DNA from: Calliopum simillimum
Lineage: Eukaryota; Arthropoda; Insecta; Diptera; Lauxaniidae
Assembly: GCA_951812925.1 (NCBI GenBank)
Contig: OX638368.1
Span: forward strand, 68,410,569 to 68,474,568
Length of the DNA: 64,000 bases
Direction: 5' to 3'
The notes below the pieces were generated by a model. That model was not told the origin of the DNA and did no database searches. It saw only the letters and a list, made by a program, of their open reading frames with translations. Below are positions 10,070 through 22,012 of this stretch, piece after piece. Made by a program: the position numbers and the translations under genes. Numbering within the stretch: the first letter of the stretch is position 1; every line of letters begins with the position of its first letter.

Positions 10070-10440
10070 AGGAATTTTGCGAATTACAAATTTTCGAATG
10101 TCGCAAATACCAAACAAGGAGATATCTTGCTTTAATGCAGCGCCTCCAAGATCATCTATGTTACAACATGATACAACAAAACGTAATTTGAGAACGCGTT
10201 CATTAGCACAAAAATTTACTCTTTACTGACACTTTTTGCACTCAGTTTTCCAATCGCCTCAATATGTAGAGCTCAGACCTGGAAATTTAACATGTCATGC
10301 AATTATCTACAAATTTCATCATGAATATTTAAAATATTTCAAATGTTCGTAAGCTTTCTCTAAGGTTTTCTCATATCCTAAGTATATGCTATTAATACTT
10401 GACCATCTTAAAGACCTGCGACCTACTGGCAATCATCTTG
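10070..10440 (-). pseudogene. Ancient Gypsy integrase zinc-region fragment
   Basis: The minus strand shows LGYEKTLEKAYEH around 10320-10385 and then WKTECKKCQ around 10225-10255. These are the His part and CxxC part of the H2C2 finger that opens Gypsy integrases. The catalytic core is missing or unrecognisable. An open stretch at about 10075-10200 could not be assigned. Confidence 0.65.
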
Positions 10441-10444
10441 ATCT

Positions 10445-12960
10445 TGTAACGAACCACTCCACCTGATTTCCGGTGGCACCTTCTGTTCGAACCAGTTCTG
10501 CACATCATGCTCATGCTACAGCATAGCTCAGAGGCTTTGGGGTGGGGTGGCAGAACAAAAAGGTGATGTGGACGACATAAACAAAAATCTCGTGCAGAAC
10601 TATTTGGTGTTAAAAAAAATCACCCTAAACAAAAACTGAGCAAATTTAGATTATTGATCCTATCTATTGAAGCTACTTAAGAAGGTTCCCAACGATATAT
10701 CAAAGGATAAGGTGTTGTTCCCTTTGATGTCTTTACCCACCCTGCCTGTTAATAAATAAACAATTTATTAACCCATTGTTACCTCTCTCTAACCCATCAC
10801 CTTTCTTTTCGTGCAATTAAAGACAGAAATTAATCCATAAGTTAGTTAAAATTGAACTTTATTAAATTGGAATTTTAATACTTATTGTTGTTAACATTTT
10901 ATTCAGAAAGAACTTATAGTTAACATTATGATGCACATACCCTACATTTAATTCAAAATATTTCATGCAAATTTCGTTTGTTAACAATTATATCTTAATA
11001 TTCTATTTTTGTCTCTTTAAATTCATTTACAAAAAAAAAAAAACAACAATTTTTCTCATTACTTCTACACCTCAATTCAAAGTAAAACAACAACCAAATT
11101 CAAGAAACCAAAAACAAAAAAATATCAATACTCAAATTTTCTCATGTTGTTTTAATAAAACAAAGCTATCTCGCTATCATCATGTTGACAAAACAAGATA
11201 TTGAATTGGCAACAATTTTCTCATGAGCACCCAACAAGTTCTAAATGATTATGTTCGCTCTCAGTATGTTGACGTAACAAACTGTGTAACTAGCAAGAGA
11301 AAACTTTTGTGAGTATCAAACAAGTTCTAATTCAACGCGTTCGATCTCACTGCAGATTACCGATGCAAGCAGATTGTAGAGTACAAGTTTTATATTCACT
11401 ACTTTTATGTTCGATCGCTGCTCTCGCTCTCACGCAGCAGCATGCCAACAGAACCGCACACTCGCACAAACCCAATGCAAAAATGGTAAATTTAGAATAT
11501 TTCAATGGGGCAGAATTTTTAACTTGTATTGTAAATCTGCTTGCATGGGCGCCTGCTGATATGCTACAATATTTTGTTTAATACTTAGTGGTATTGTTAA
11601 TTTTTACTCACTTTTGTTTCATATGTCCAACGATGAAAGGTACCAATCATGTTGTCCAATACGCGAAGCTAGATTATTAAAATATTGAATTTTGCAACAT
11701 AACCAGATTTTAAGCCCTTAAGAAAATTTAGCTTGTATATTGGAATAGAATAATTTAAAATTTGAATATTGAAATTTTGAATTTTGAACCTTTATTTTTT
11801 TTTCACAAAATTACGCACAAATCTAAATTCTCTTTTCAAAATTGCTAAGTTTCTCTTTTTAATTCACTTATGTTTAATTTAATAAATTTTGTTTTTTGTT
11901 TAGGTTTAATTTCTCAGTAGGGAATTCGAAGTTTGTAGACACTTAATGTTATGTGATTCCTATAACCTATGTATTTACAGCTATATTTTACGATAATCTT
12001 ACTTTTTAATTTTTAATATGCTTATAGTTTTTTGTTCAGTATTTTAACATTTTTTTTTGTTTCCGTTGTTCACTTACTACTTTCTTTAAACTATATAAAT
12101 GACTTTTTTCTTTTTATTTTATACTTTCCAAGTTAGGTACAAATTTTTTTTTTCCAATTATGTATACATAGAGTTTTTTTCTTGTAATTTTTTTTTTTTT
12201 TTTTTTACTTGCATACGATTCTAACCGTATTTTTAATTCGCGTCTTTTTTTTTCCAACTATTCTTTTTTTTTATATATATTATCTTATCTTCACGATTTT
12301 TGTTTTTTAAGTATTTTTCATGAAATTTTCAATTTTATATAGTTTTTCTATGATTTTTCCTGATTTTCTGGTAATTAATACAGACTTTCAACCGGCATAT
12401 TCAACACTCTAAACTTCACTGAAATTTTAATTTTCTGCATGCTGATGCTAAGACAAGTGTGAATAACATGATCGTTGGCTACCAGTGGTCGATCCTTTGT
12501 TGGGTTTTCGTCACTTTCCTAAAGTGATTTTTAGCTTTCATCCCCGCCTGAACATGCACTTTTGCCTTAGGCAATACTGCACACGCGTTAATCTCCTTTA
12601 AAATATTATTTTCGGCCTAATATTTTGGTTTTTTATAGATTGATTTAAATACTTTATGTGGATTAAATTAAAGCACCTGTTTAAGTCAACACTTCATGTA
12701 AGAAAAGCCGAATTCTTCGGCGGAACTGACTGAGTTTCGAAAATCTATTATGCTCAAATTATTATTCAGTGGAACTTTCGAAAAGAAGAGGTTCAGAAAA
12801 GTCATGTTGCCAGTGGCGTTTTCAAAGCTTGCAAAATTTATCAAAACCACTTATGTACAAACAAAAAATTTATAAATATAAATATTTAGAAATAAAAAAA
12901 AGAATGATATATCAATAAAATATTTACGATAAAATTTAGCTTATGCCAGCAACCCTTACA
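10445..12960 (-). repeat. 3' LTR (2516 bp) of the 2.5-kb-LTR element
   Basis: Near identical to 18585-21100 and 24231-26737. It contains many T homopolymers. A 90-codon plus-strand frame recurs in all three copies (11309, 19449, 25095), but it is antisense to the element and has no family features. Confidence 0.95.
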
Positions 12961-13095
12961 AAGCAGGTACTTTTCAAAGCAACGTAAAGAAAAGGATCTG
13001 AAGAAGGTGGCTGACAGAAATAAACTTGCAGATAACTTAAATTTTGTTATTTGCCTTGAGTAAACTTGACGCAAAGTTTTAACCAAAAATTGATG

Positions 13096-14340
13096 TTACC
13101 AAATATCTTTGATATGGTAAATGCCGGTTACCTTGCCGTTCTCATCCTCTAGTTCGTAATAGGAATTACCCAACTTTCTTTTCACTTTTGCCTTCACTCC
13201 GGTCGGAGCCAATTTTGCGTTAAAGTGTTTCGCCATGTTACTTTGCACAAAATTTCGTCGCACCACTACTTGTCCCACAGTAAACGTTCTAGGCCTGGCA
13301 CGCAAATTATAAGTTTTAACACATTTATTATATGCGGCTTTAATTTTCTCTTTTATTGACTCGCGTAGCAAAGTGAGTTCATCCTCGCGCTCTATTTTTG
13401 CATCTGATTCAGATAACAAGCTTAAGTTTTTTAAAATTTCGTAGTCGTTTCCGTGTGTCAACATATTTTGACCAAATAGCAGCTGATACGGAGTTTTACC
13501 TGTGGTTTGATGGGTACTATTCCGCAAAGAACAATTTATGCTCCCAAGATAAATATCCCAATCCCTCTGATCCTTTCGAAGCGCTTCATTAATGGAGCGA
13601 TTAACACGCTCACTCGCATTAGATTGTGGAGCATAAGCTGCGGTACATACATGTTTAATACCATATTTCAATAAAAAATTTTCGAATTCTTTGCTTTTGA
13701 ATTGACTTCCATTGTCCGTTACCACGGACTCGCGCACGCCAAAAATATCGAAAATTTCAAATTGAAGATATTCTATAATATTACGAGAAATAAATTTCTT
13801 GAGCGGTTTCAAAAATGGAAACAGATTCCAATATTCCCCTTTTCAGTCCTGGGAAAAGGGCCTATCAAGTCTAAGTAAAATCGCTGGAAAGGCCTGCATG
13901 CTTCCACCATTTGACCCATAGGGGCTCGCAAGGAGTGTGTTGGTGCTTTTGAAGTCTTACAAAGTTCGCACTCTAGCACATATTTTCGTACATCGACGAC
14001 CAAACCTGGCCAAAAAAAAATGACGGCGCACTCGCTCCACGGTTTTGGCAATTCCACCATGAGCAGAACTAGGGGCGTCATGAGCTGCATATAACACTTG
14101 TTGACGAAGGTCTTTAGGCACCAAAAGTTTCCAGCCATCCGATTCGTCACTATCATCTTTAGAAAATTCAACACGATGGTAAATAAATTTCTCAACTACT
14201 TTATAGTCCGGCAAGTTCGAAGTCAGAAATTTTTCTCTAAGCTCCTTATACTCTTGTTTTTCAAAACTATCCGAATCAAGATTTATAGAAGGTAGAATTT
14301 CTAAATCCACTGATTCTATTGCATCACATGGATCAAAAGT
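13096..14340 (-). pseudogene. Integrase of the 2.5-kb-LTR element, frameshifted
   Basis: The H2C2 finger is split: HDAPSSAHGG in one frame, ECELCKTSK in the next. A frameshift in an A run near 14010 separates them. Then comes YLDLIGPFP with the first catalytic Asp, and after another frameshift near 13810 the rest of the core: VVTDNGSQF with the second Asp and SNASERVNRS with the Glu. This is a normal DDE arrangement. The C-terminal domain ends GKVTGIYHIKDIW. All key residues survive, so only the reading frame is damaged. A TGA (14341) also separates it from RNase H. Confidence 0.9.
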
Positions 14341-15939
14341 TCAGGACAATGCGTCAGCAACGACGTTGGCAGTGCCTTTTCGGTGTTCAATGGTGAACGT
14401 AAAGCCTTGGAGCTTCAGGGCCCATCTGGCCAATCTACCACTCAGCTCCTTCTGACCCATAAGCCATTTTAAGCTGGCATGATCAGTGACCACTTTGAAT
14501 TGCTGGCCTTCAATGTATGCTCGATATTTTTTTATAGCCAGTACAACAGCCAAGCATTCTAGCTCAGTGACGGTGTAGTTTCTTTGGGCTTTGTTTAATT
14601 TATGGGACATAAATGATATGGGACGTTCGTTTCCCTGTTCGTCCTCTTGCGCCAAAAGAGCACCCACACCGTACTGGCTAGCGTCGCATTGCACAATGAA
14701 TGGCTTAGAAAAGTCAGCATGAACTAAAAAGGGTGCCGTTGACATTTTAGATTTTAAGGACTCAAATGCCATCTGTGCTTGCTCGTTCCAAGTAAAGGTT
14801 TTCTTGGTAGAGAGCAACTCCGTTAAAGGATACGTTACAGTGGCATAATCAGCGATAAAACGCCTATACCACCCAGTAAGACCGAGAAATTGGCGAAGCT
14901 GGCGCAGTTCCTTTGGAACAGGATAATCGGCAATGGCACTAACTTTATCCGGATCTACGCTAAGGGTACCTTTGCCAACAATAAATCCTAAATATTTGAC
15001 TTGACTCAAACCAAACTTGCTTTTATTTAAATTAATAGTCAATCCAGCCTTCCTGAGGTTTGCTGCAACCTCTAACAGATGACTAATATGCTCATCAAGC
15101 GATTGGGAAACAACCAACAGGTCATCTAAATAAACAAATACAAATGATTTTAGGTTATACGGGATAACGTTATCCATAAGGCGGCACATTGATTGTGGCG
15201 CATTGCACAGCCCGAATGGCATTCGGGTAAACTGGTACAATGGCCTGTTTGGAACCGTAAAAGCTGTTTTGGGACGGGAGTTTTTCTCAAGATTAATTTG
15301 CCAAAAAGCGTCCTTCAAATCTATTTTTGATATGCAGTACACCGGTGGCAAACGCGAAATAAACCCGTCGATATTTGGGATCGGGTACGCATCTTTAACG
15401 GTAACCGAATTTAATTTCCTGGAGTCTAGGCAAAAACGAACTTTATTAGGTTTAACAATAAGAACGGAGGGCGATGACCACGCCGAACCTTGCGTCTCCT
15501 CTATAACGCCGAGAACTAACATCCGATCAATCTCCTTGCATAAAAGTTTTTCCATAGCAGGAGAGATTGGATAGTGTCTCTGCTTGATTGCCACAGCATC
15601 CGCGGTATCAATTACATGTTCTAATAAACTGGTTTTGCCAAGCCCTTCAATATCAAAAGAAGGAAATGCAGCAATTGCACGATCTAATTTTTGACGATCA
15701 GTGACACTAAGTTTGAGAAAATCTGAATCTGAGCAATCCTGTACATGACATAATTCATTTATGGAATTGTTTGTCTCTATAGTTAGCTGAAAAACTGTCC
15801 AAAAATCCATTCCACAGATAATATTTTGAGTAATAGAAGGGACAACAAGAAAATCTATAGGTTTTGTTTTATTTCCGAAATTAACGTCTATCCGTAACGA
15901 ACCCACGACCTGTTGTTTTTGACCGTCAGCCGTTTTCAC
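14341..15939 (-). CDS. Reverse transcriptase and RNase H, 532 codons
   Basis: The first ~50 residues complete the protease (IICGMDFW). The reverse transcriptase follows, with KVRFCLDSRKLN, KIDLKDAFWQ (catalytic Asp near 208), MPFGLCNAP and the YLDD box at residues 270-273. The thumb and connection contain LRQFLGLTGWYRRF. RNase H runs from FIVQCDASQYG (Asp 419) through ELECLAVV and VTDHASLKW to ADALS, where a TGA ends the frame. The next codons continue in frame, so this is one nonsense change, plausibly CGA to TGA. The start Met is not biological; the frame is really a continuation of the 15936-16424 frame after a 1-base shift. It would copy element RNA into DNA in virus-like particles. Confidence 0.92.
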   Translation of the reverse strand: MKTADGQKQQVVGSLRIDVNFGNKTKPIDFLVVPSITQNIICGMDFWTVFQLTIETNNSINELCHVQDCSDSDFLKLSVTDRQKLDRAIAAFPSFDIEGLGKTSLLEHVIDTADAVAIKQRHYPISPAMEKLLCKEIDRMLVLGVIEETQGSAWSSPSVLIVKPNKVRFCLDSRKLNSVTVKDAYPIPNIDGFISRLPPVYCISKIDLKDAFWQINLEKNSRPKTAFTVPNRPLYQFTRMPFGLCNAPQSMCRLMDNVIPYNLKSFVFVYLDDLLVVSQSLDEHISHLLEVAANLRKAGLTINLNKSKFGLSQVKYLGFIVGKGTLSVDPDKVSAIADYPVPKELRQLRQFLGLTGWYRRFIADYATVTYPLTELLSTKKTFTWNEQAQMAFESLKSKMSTAPFLVHADFSKPFIVQCDASQYGVGALLAQEDEQGNERPISFMSHKLNKAQRNYTVTELECLAVVLAIKKYRAYIEGQQFKVVTDHASLKWLMGQKELSGRLARWALKLQGFTFTIEHRKGTANVVADALS

Positions 15940-16424
15940 GTTTCTATGGTATTTGTTGCTAAATTAGAATTTTGTAATATTTCTTGAGCTAATTGACCAC
16001 CAATGCAACTTTTGCTGGCACCACTATCTAACAAGCACAAATACGTTTTATTCAAAACATCGATACTAACATATGGTCGCAAATCTGCTCCTTGTTGCAC
16101 AATAGCAGACAGAACTACATTTTTAAAAGATTTAATATCTTTCCAAAATTTTCTCATTCGAATTGCAGATCGTCTACGAGATTCTATTATTGGTTTTTCT
16201 GAAAATATTCGTTCGCGTGCCTTTTTGTATTCCGCTATTCGAACATGTAAAGGACGCTTAAGAGGATGTAAACAATTTTGAAAGACAGGTAATTTATGTA
16301 AATATTGGGAAATAATGTTTGATTGTGGAAAAATTAATTCTGTGGACCCTGATTCGGATGTCCGCTGTTCCACTTTCGGGCATCCCACCTGGAGTTTCCC
16401 GATTTTGGACCACATTTCGGGCAA
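15936..16424 (-). pseudogene. Start of pol: linker and aspartic protease
   Basis: This frame overlaps the gag end by about 90 nt, as expected for ribosomal frameshifting from gag into pol. A basic linker leads to the retropepsin motif CLLDSGASKSCIGG. The frame closes at 15936, in the middle of the protease, because of a one-base indel; the rest of the protease is read in the next frame. Cleavage of Gag-Pol would be its role. Confidence 0.85.
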
Positions 16425-17818
16425 GCAGGCCTATAAATGTCTATAGCTCCACAACCGTAACAAAAGACACGTCTTTCCTTTAAACAATCTTGAAATGAAT
16501 GTCCAAACTCATCACAGTTCCAACATTTCATTGGGCTGCGTTCGACTACATTCAATGCCTCACAGATATCTTCATTATTAATTTTCATTACTTCGTTTTC
16601 AGCAGAAAGTTCCGAAACATTTCTGCGATACATGTTTGCACGCGGAAAAGATACTGTTTTGGTGTCTTTTACAAACTTTTCGTGCTTTCGCACTTCTTTA
16701 CGTAAGTCTGCAATAGTTCTGATATCTAAATGCAGAAGTTCCAGACGAATATCTGGTTTTAAATTTCTGATTGCTGTTTCGACTAATTCTACATCACTTA
16801 ACGGAGCTCGAAGTCTATCGCAAAGCAACATAATTGTATCCAAAAATTGGTCAAATGACTCGTTAGGACCTTGCACTCTCTTTCGTATTTCATCTTTAAT
16901 GTCGAAGTCTGTAATATACTCCTTGTATTGTCTACGAAGAGCTTCACAAAGACTGAACCATTCAATATTGTCGTCAACTTGCCGGTGATACCGCCAAAAC
17001 CACTGCTTTGCTTTTCCCTCAAAAAGCGAATGTACATGTTGACACAATAAATTAAAATCACCATTCAAATGATTGGCAGTTAATATGTTGACTCTATATA
17101 TAAAGTCGTCAATTGAAATATCGGACGAGCCATTAAATTTAATTTGCCAATTTTTAATAACATTTGAGATTCTTTCGTTTCTCAAAGGATCCACTTCAGA
17201 CGGACGGACAAATGGCATATCTCGTGGCCAATCTAGTGTCACAGCCGAAGCAGCATTGTAAGTGTTTGGTGGAGGTGCCGTTAGATTTGCATTGATATTC
17301 AAATTTTGTAGTTCAGTGAGAATAACATTTGCAACAGATGCTGCAATTTCCCTACGAAAATCATTAATAGAATTAGATATCATCTGTTGTATTCGTTGAT
17401 TTGACATATTGTTATGTAAACTGTTTCTAATTGATGGACTATTTCTATGCGACGAATTATTCTCAGCTTGGTTTCTTGTTTGTTGTCTAGTCATAGGACG
17501 ATTGCGAGAAATCGCAAGACGATCTCTCCCAGCATTAGCCTGAGAGTTAACAGAAATATTATTGGGGTTAGCCCTAATGTTTTGGAAATTTGTGATATTT
17601 GCTAATGTGCACGGTCGCCGACAAATTGGACATGTATCATTCTGTTCCAACCATGTGCGTATGCAATTATCATGAAAATTATGTTTACATGGTGTTTCAA
17701 CACGAGTGGAATTGTTAAGAAGCTCCTCACCACAAATGGTACAAGACACGCTATTCAGTGGATCTTCCTCAGTAGGAAGTTGTATATCAATATTACTATA
17801 ATTAAGATTAGGCATCAT
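16337..17818 (-). CDS. Gag with N-terminal RING-H2 finger, 494 aa
   Basis: An intact structural protein. Residues 26-66 form a textbook RING-H2 finger: Cys26, Cys29, Cys44, His46, His49, Cys52, Cys63, Cys66, ending CPICR as in E3 ubiquitin ligases. Residues 70-190 are Asn/Gln-rich and look disordered. Residues 195-385 match the Gypsy capsid core (FNGSSDISIDDFIYRV, GKAKQWFWRYHRQ, VQGPNESFDQFL). A CCHC knuckle, CWNCDEFGHSFQDC, sits at 432-445 and a second Cys pair set (CYGCG…CPKC) at 453-469. It begins MMPNLNYSN. A RING finger in Gag is not usual for Gypsy elements; the related element at 33424 lacks it. Ubiquitin-ligase activity is inferred from the motif only. Confidence 0.93.
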
Positions 17819-18556
17819 GGCAGATTTATCGCAAATTTATTTAAAAAAAGAATTTTAGATTGATTAGAATTTATCAATCAAAAATTTCAGACCAACTCCA
17901 CTTCGCAGGAAAAAGAAAAATTTATAAAAATTTGTAATCGAATTTCAATAAAAATATTTTAGTTTTTTTTTTAACTGCACTACTTAGAAAGGCTTATGGT
18001 GGTTAAAAGTTAAAGAGAGAATAAACAATTTTGTAATCGTATCGTTGGCAACAGAAAAAAATATAAATTTAAAACAAATGAAAATTGGTGATATCTCCCT
18101 CACGCGAGCAAACTTCGATTTAAATCAAGAGTTAAATCTCAAGCGCAAAAAAAAATAACCGAAACCTTTTTAAAAAACTGAAGGAAATTTAAATCATTTT
18201 ACTTTTTCTCAGCGAGTAATACCCGATATTAACCAAATATAAAATCTCTAACATAAAAAAAAGGAAACGTATAAAATGTATGTAACAAATCGGTAATACT
18301 GAGCAATAGTGAGCTATATTCGATTCAAACCAAATATGGAATCTCAACTTTCTGCAAATCAGTATTATAAAAATTAAACTCATTCTTGCCTGAATAACTT
18401 TACGGTCCGAATTCAGTATTAGCAAAATTACGGATATCCAGTAAAATCAAAAATTCAAGAAAAAAAAACGAATCAATAATTTCATTTGGGGCACTAGCGA
18501 TATATATGTGATTAAAACTGTATAACGCTTAGGCATCCTTCACAGGAGTGCTGGGG
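17819..18556 (-). other. 5' leader of the 2.5-kb-LTR element
   Basis: About 740 bp of AT-rich sequence between the primer site and the gag start. I see no gene. It is repeated at 23466-24202 in the duplication. It would hold packaging or translation signals; none is recognisable. Confidence 0.6.
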
Positions 18557-18574
18557 GCCCCACGTTGGGCGCCA
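18557..18574 (-). other. Primer-binding site, tRNA-Lys(CTT) type
   Basis: The minus strand reads TGGCGCCCAACGTGGGGC, complementary over 18 nt to the 3' end of tRNA-Lys(CTT) as I recall it. It lies 10 nt from the LTR end. A copy in the duplication is at 24203-24220. Confidence 0.85.
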
Positions 18575-18584
18575 TTTTATTTTA

Positions 18585-21100
18585 TGTAACGAACCACTCC
18601 ACCTGATTTCCGGTGGCACCTTCTGTTCGAACCAGTTCTGCACATCATGCTCATGCTACAGCATAGCTCAGAGGCTTTGGGGTGGGGTGGCAGAACAAAA
18701 AGGTGACGTGGAGGACATAAACAAAAATCTCGTGCAGAACTATTTGGTGTCAAAAAAAAATCACCCTAAACAAAAACTGAGCAAATTTAGATTATTGATC
18801 CTATCTATTGAAGCTACTTAAGAAGGTTGCCAACGATATATCAAAGGATAAGGTGTTGTTCCCTTTGATGTATTTACCCACCCTGCCTGTTAATAAATAA
18901 ACAATTTATTAACCCATTGTTACCTCTCTCTAACCCATCACCTTTCTTTTCGTGCAATTAAAGACAGAAATTAATCCATAAGTTAGTTAAAATTGAACTT
19001 TATTAAATTGGAATTTTAATACTTATTGTTATTAACATTTTATTCAGAAAGAACTTATAGTTAACATTATGATGCACATACCCTACATTTAATTCAAAAT
19101 ATTTCATGCAAATTTCGTTTGTTAACAATTGTATCTTAATATTCTATTTTTGTCTCTTTAAATTCATTTACAAAAAAAAAAAACAACAATTTTTCTCATT
19201 ACTTCTACACCTCAATTCAAAGTAAAACAACAACCAAATTCAAGAAACCAAAAACAAAAAAATATCAATACTCAAATTTTCTCATGTTGTTTTAATAAAA
19301 CAAAGCTATCTCGCTATCATCATGTTGACAAAACAAGATATTGAATTGGCAACAATTTTCTCATGAGCACCCAACAAGTTCTAAATGATTATGTTCGCTC
19401 TCAGTATGTTGACGTAACAAACTGTGTAACTAGCAAGAGAAAACTTTTGTGAGTATCAAACAAGTTCTAATTCAACGCGTTCGATCTCACTGCAGATTAC
19501 CGATGCAAGCAGATTGTAGAGTACAAGTTTTATATTCACCACTTTTATGTTCGATCGCTGCTCTCGCTCTCACGCAGCAGCATGCCAACAGAACCGCACA
19601 CTCGCACAAACCCAATGCAAAAATGGTAAATTTAGAATATTTCAATGGGGCAGAATTTTTAACTTGTATTGTAAATCTGCTTGCATGGGCGCCTGCTGAT
19701 ATGCTACAATATTTTGTTTAATACTTAGTGGTATTGTTAATTTTTACTCACTTTTGTTTCATATGTCCAACGATGAAAGGTACCAATCATGTTGTCCAAT
19801 ACGCGAAGCTAGATTATTAAAATATTGAATTTTGCAACATAACCAGATTTTAAGCCCTTAAGAAAATTTAGCTTGTATATTGGAATAGAATAATTTAAAA
19901 TTTGAATATTGAAATTTTGAATTTTGAACCTTTATTTTTTTTCACAAAATTATGCACAAATCTAAATTCTCTTTTCAAAATTGCTAAGTTTCTCTTTTTA
20001 ATTCACTTATGTTTAATTTAATAAATTTTGTTTTTTGTTTAGGTTTAATTTCTCAGTAGGGAATTCGAAGTTTGTAGACACTTAATGTTATGTGATTCCT
20101 ATAACCTATGTATTTACAGCTATATTTTACGATAATCTTACTTTTTAATTTTTAATATGCTTATAGTTTTTTGTTCAGTATTTTAACATTTTTTTTTGTT
20201 TCCGTTGTTCACTTACTACTTTCTTTAAACTATATAAATGACTTTTTTCTTTTTATTTTATACTTTCCAAGTTAGGTACAAATTTTTTTTTTCCAATTAT
20301 GTATACATAGAGTTTTTTTCTTGTAATTTTTATTTTTTTTTTTTTACTTGCATACGATTCTAACCGTATTTTTAATTCGCGTCTTTTTTTTTTCCAACTA
20401 TTCTTTTTTTTTATATATATTATCTTATCTTCACGATTTTTGTTTTTTAAGTATTTTTCATGAAATTTTCAATTTTATATAGTTTTTCTATGATTTTTCC
20501 TGATTTTCTGGTAATTAATACAGACTTTCAACCGGCATATTCAACACTCTAAACTTCACTGAAATTTTAATTTTCTGCATGCTGATGCTAAGGCAAGTGT
20601 GAATAACATGATCGTTGGCTACCAGTGGTCGATCCTTTGTTGGGTTTTCGTCACTTTTCTAAAGTGATTTTTAGCTTTCATCCCCGCCTGAACATGCACT
20701 TTTTCCTTAGGCAATACTCCACACGCGTTAATCTCCTTTAAAATATTATTTTCGGCCTAATATTTTGGTTTTTTATAGATTGATTTAAATACTTTATGTG
20801 GATTAAATTAAAGCACCTGTTTAAGTCAACACTTCATGTAAGAAAAGCCGAATTCTTCGGCGGAACTGACTGAGTTTCGAAAATCTATTATGCTCAAATT
20901 ATTATTCAGTGGAACTTTCGAAAAGAAGAGGTTCAAAAAAGTCATGTTGCCAGTGGCGTTTTCAAAGCTTGCAAAATTTATCAAAACCATTTAAGTACAA
21001 ACAAAAAATTTAAAAATATAAATATTTAGAAATAAAAAAAAGAATGATATATTAATAAAATATTTACGATAAAATTTAGCTTATGCCAGCAACCCTTACA
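18585..21100 (-). repeat. 5' LTR (2516 bp) of the 2.5-kb-LTR element
   Basis: Same ends as the 10445 copy. It is followed by ATCT at 21101-21104, the second half of the target duplication. Confidence 0.95.
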
Positions 21101-21104
21101 ATCT

Positions 21105-21180
21105 ACCATTACGTTGTATCTTTCGATAAAAACTCGTGGTCGTATGTCATAAGTCTGAGAAATGTGATCACAAAACCGCT
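21105..21180 (-). pseudogene. Ancient Gypsy pol linker fragment
   Basis: A short piece of the old Gypsy between RNase H and integrase, trapped between the 2.5-kb-LTR element and the LINE tail. The minus frame is open. It is duplicated at 26742-26820. Confidence 0.5.
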
Positions 21181-22012
21181 TCTCATTTATTTTTTTTTTT
21201 TATTTATTTATTTATTTATTATTATTAATTGATATAAATCCTTATGCTAAAGATTACAAAGAACCTTATAATGACAGCATAAGTCACTTTAATTCTTTAC
21301 AAAAGCATGTGGAATAAATAAATTTGATTTAACAATGTAAAACAACTAATTAAAAATAATTTAAAACTTAATTAAATTTGACATTAGAATTGATTGACTT
21401 AATTAAAGATTACAAAACTTAAATTGCAAAAGAATCACAACTGAATACAAAATAATAAAAAATAGGGGCCTACATAAAACAATACTACAAGTCAGGAAAT
21501 TGCTATAAAGTTAATTTTTTAAAAAGTTCTTCTATGAAACGTGATGCGTTGCAGGTATTTTGCAGCTGATGTGGCAGAGAATTCCAAAGACGTATTCCGT
21601 AAACAAAGAATTGCCGTTCTGATGCCAGCAGATTATGTCGCATGTATATTAACTGTTTTGAACGTTGGGATCTTGAAAATCTGAGTTTATTGTACAGATA
21701 TGATGGTTCTTTGGTGATTATTATTTTATGTAAAAGAAGTAAAGTTCTACTCTAAAAGTTTGTCAAAGGTCATGGAAAATATCCGTTTCGCAAAATATGA
21801 TGTGTGGTCATATTTTTTCAGGCCAAATATATACCTTGTAATATTATTATAAAGTACATTCGGTTTACGTTTGACGGCACTATCACAGTTAGCAAATATT
21901 TCGCAACCAGTGTTGGAATCAGATAAGATTTGGCCAAAAGCATTCTTATGTGCTGCGGTGTGAAGTGCTGTGTTATCCAAAGCGTACGTAGCATTCCATA
22001 CACTTTACCAAT
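21181..22012 (-). mobile_element. Duplicated 3' end of the LINE
   Basis: Copy of 26820-27650: the LINE's C-terminal ORF2 region and 3' tail, made by the tandem duplication rather than by a second insertion. It ends abruptly at tgttccac, where gag sequence begins. Confidence 0.93.

Larger units (their letters stand above)
10445..21100 (-). mobile_element. Gypsy element with 2.5-kb LTRs (Osvaldo/Ulysses-like)
   Basis: It has two LTRs of 2516 bp (10445-12960; 18585-21100), TGTAA…TTACA ends and a 4-bp duplication ATCT (10441-10444; 21101-21104). An 18-nt primer site fits tRNA-Lys(CTT). Gag, protease, reverse transcriptase, RNase H and integrase lie on the minus strand. Very long LTRs with a tRNA-Lys primer recall the Osvaldo/Ulysses group; this is inferred from memory of the family. 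LTR divergence looks about 1%, so insertion was fairly recent, yet pol already carries a stop and three frameshifts. No clear polypurine tract precedes the 3' LTR. Confidence 0.93.
16366..22012. repeat. Tandem duplication, unit A (5647 bp)
   Basis: It runs from late gag through the 5' LTR and Gypsy flank into the LINE 3' end, and is repeated at 22013-27650 with only a few substitutions and homopolymer length changes. It starts and ends at tgttccac. Confidence 0.95.

Noticed and set aside
11309..11581. A 90-codon plus-strand frame present in all three 2.5-kb LTR copies (also 19449, 25095)
   Set aside because: It is antisense to the element, shows no family features, and is conserved only because the LTRs are near identical.
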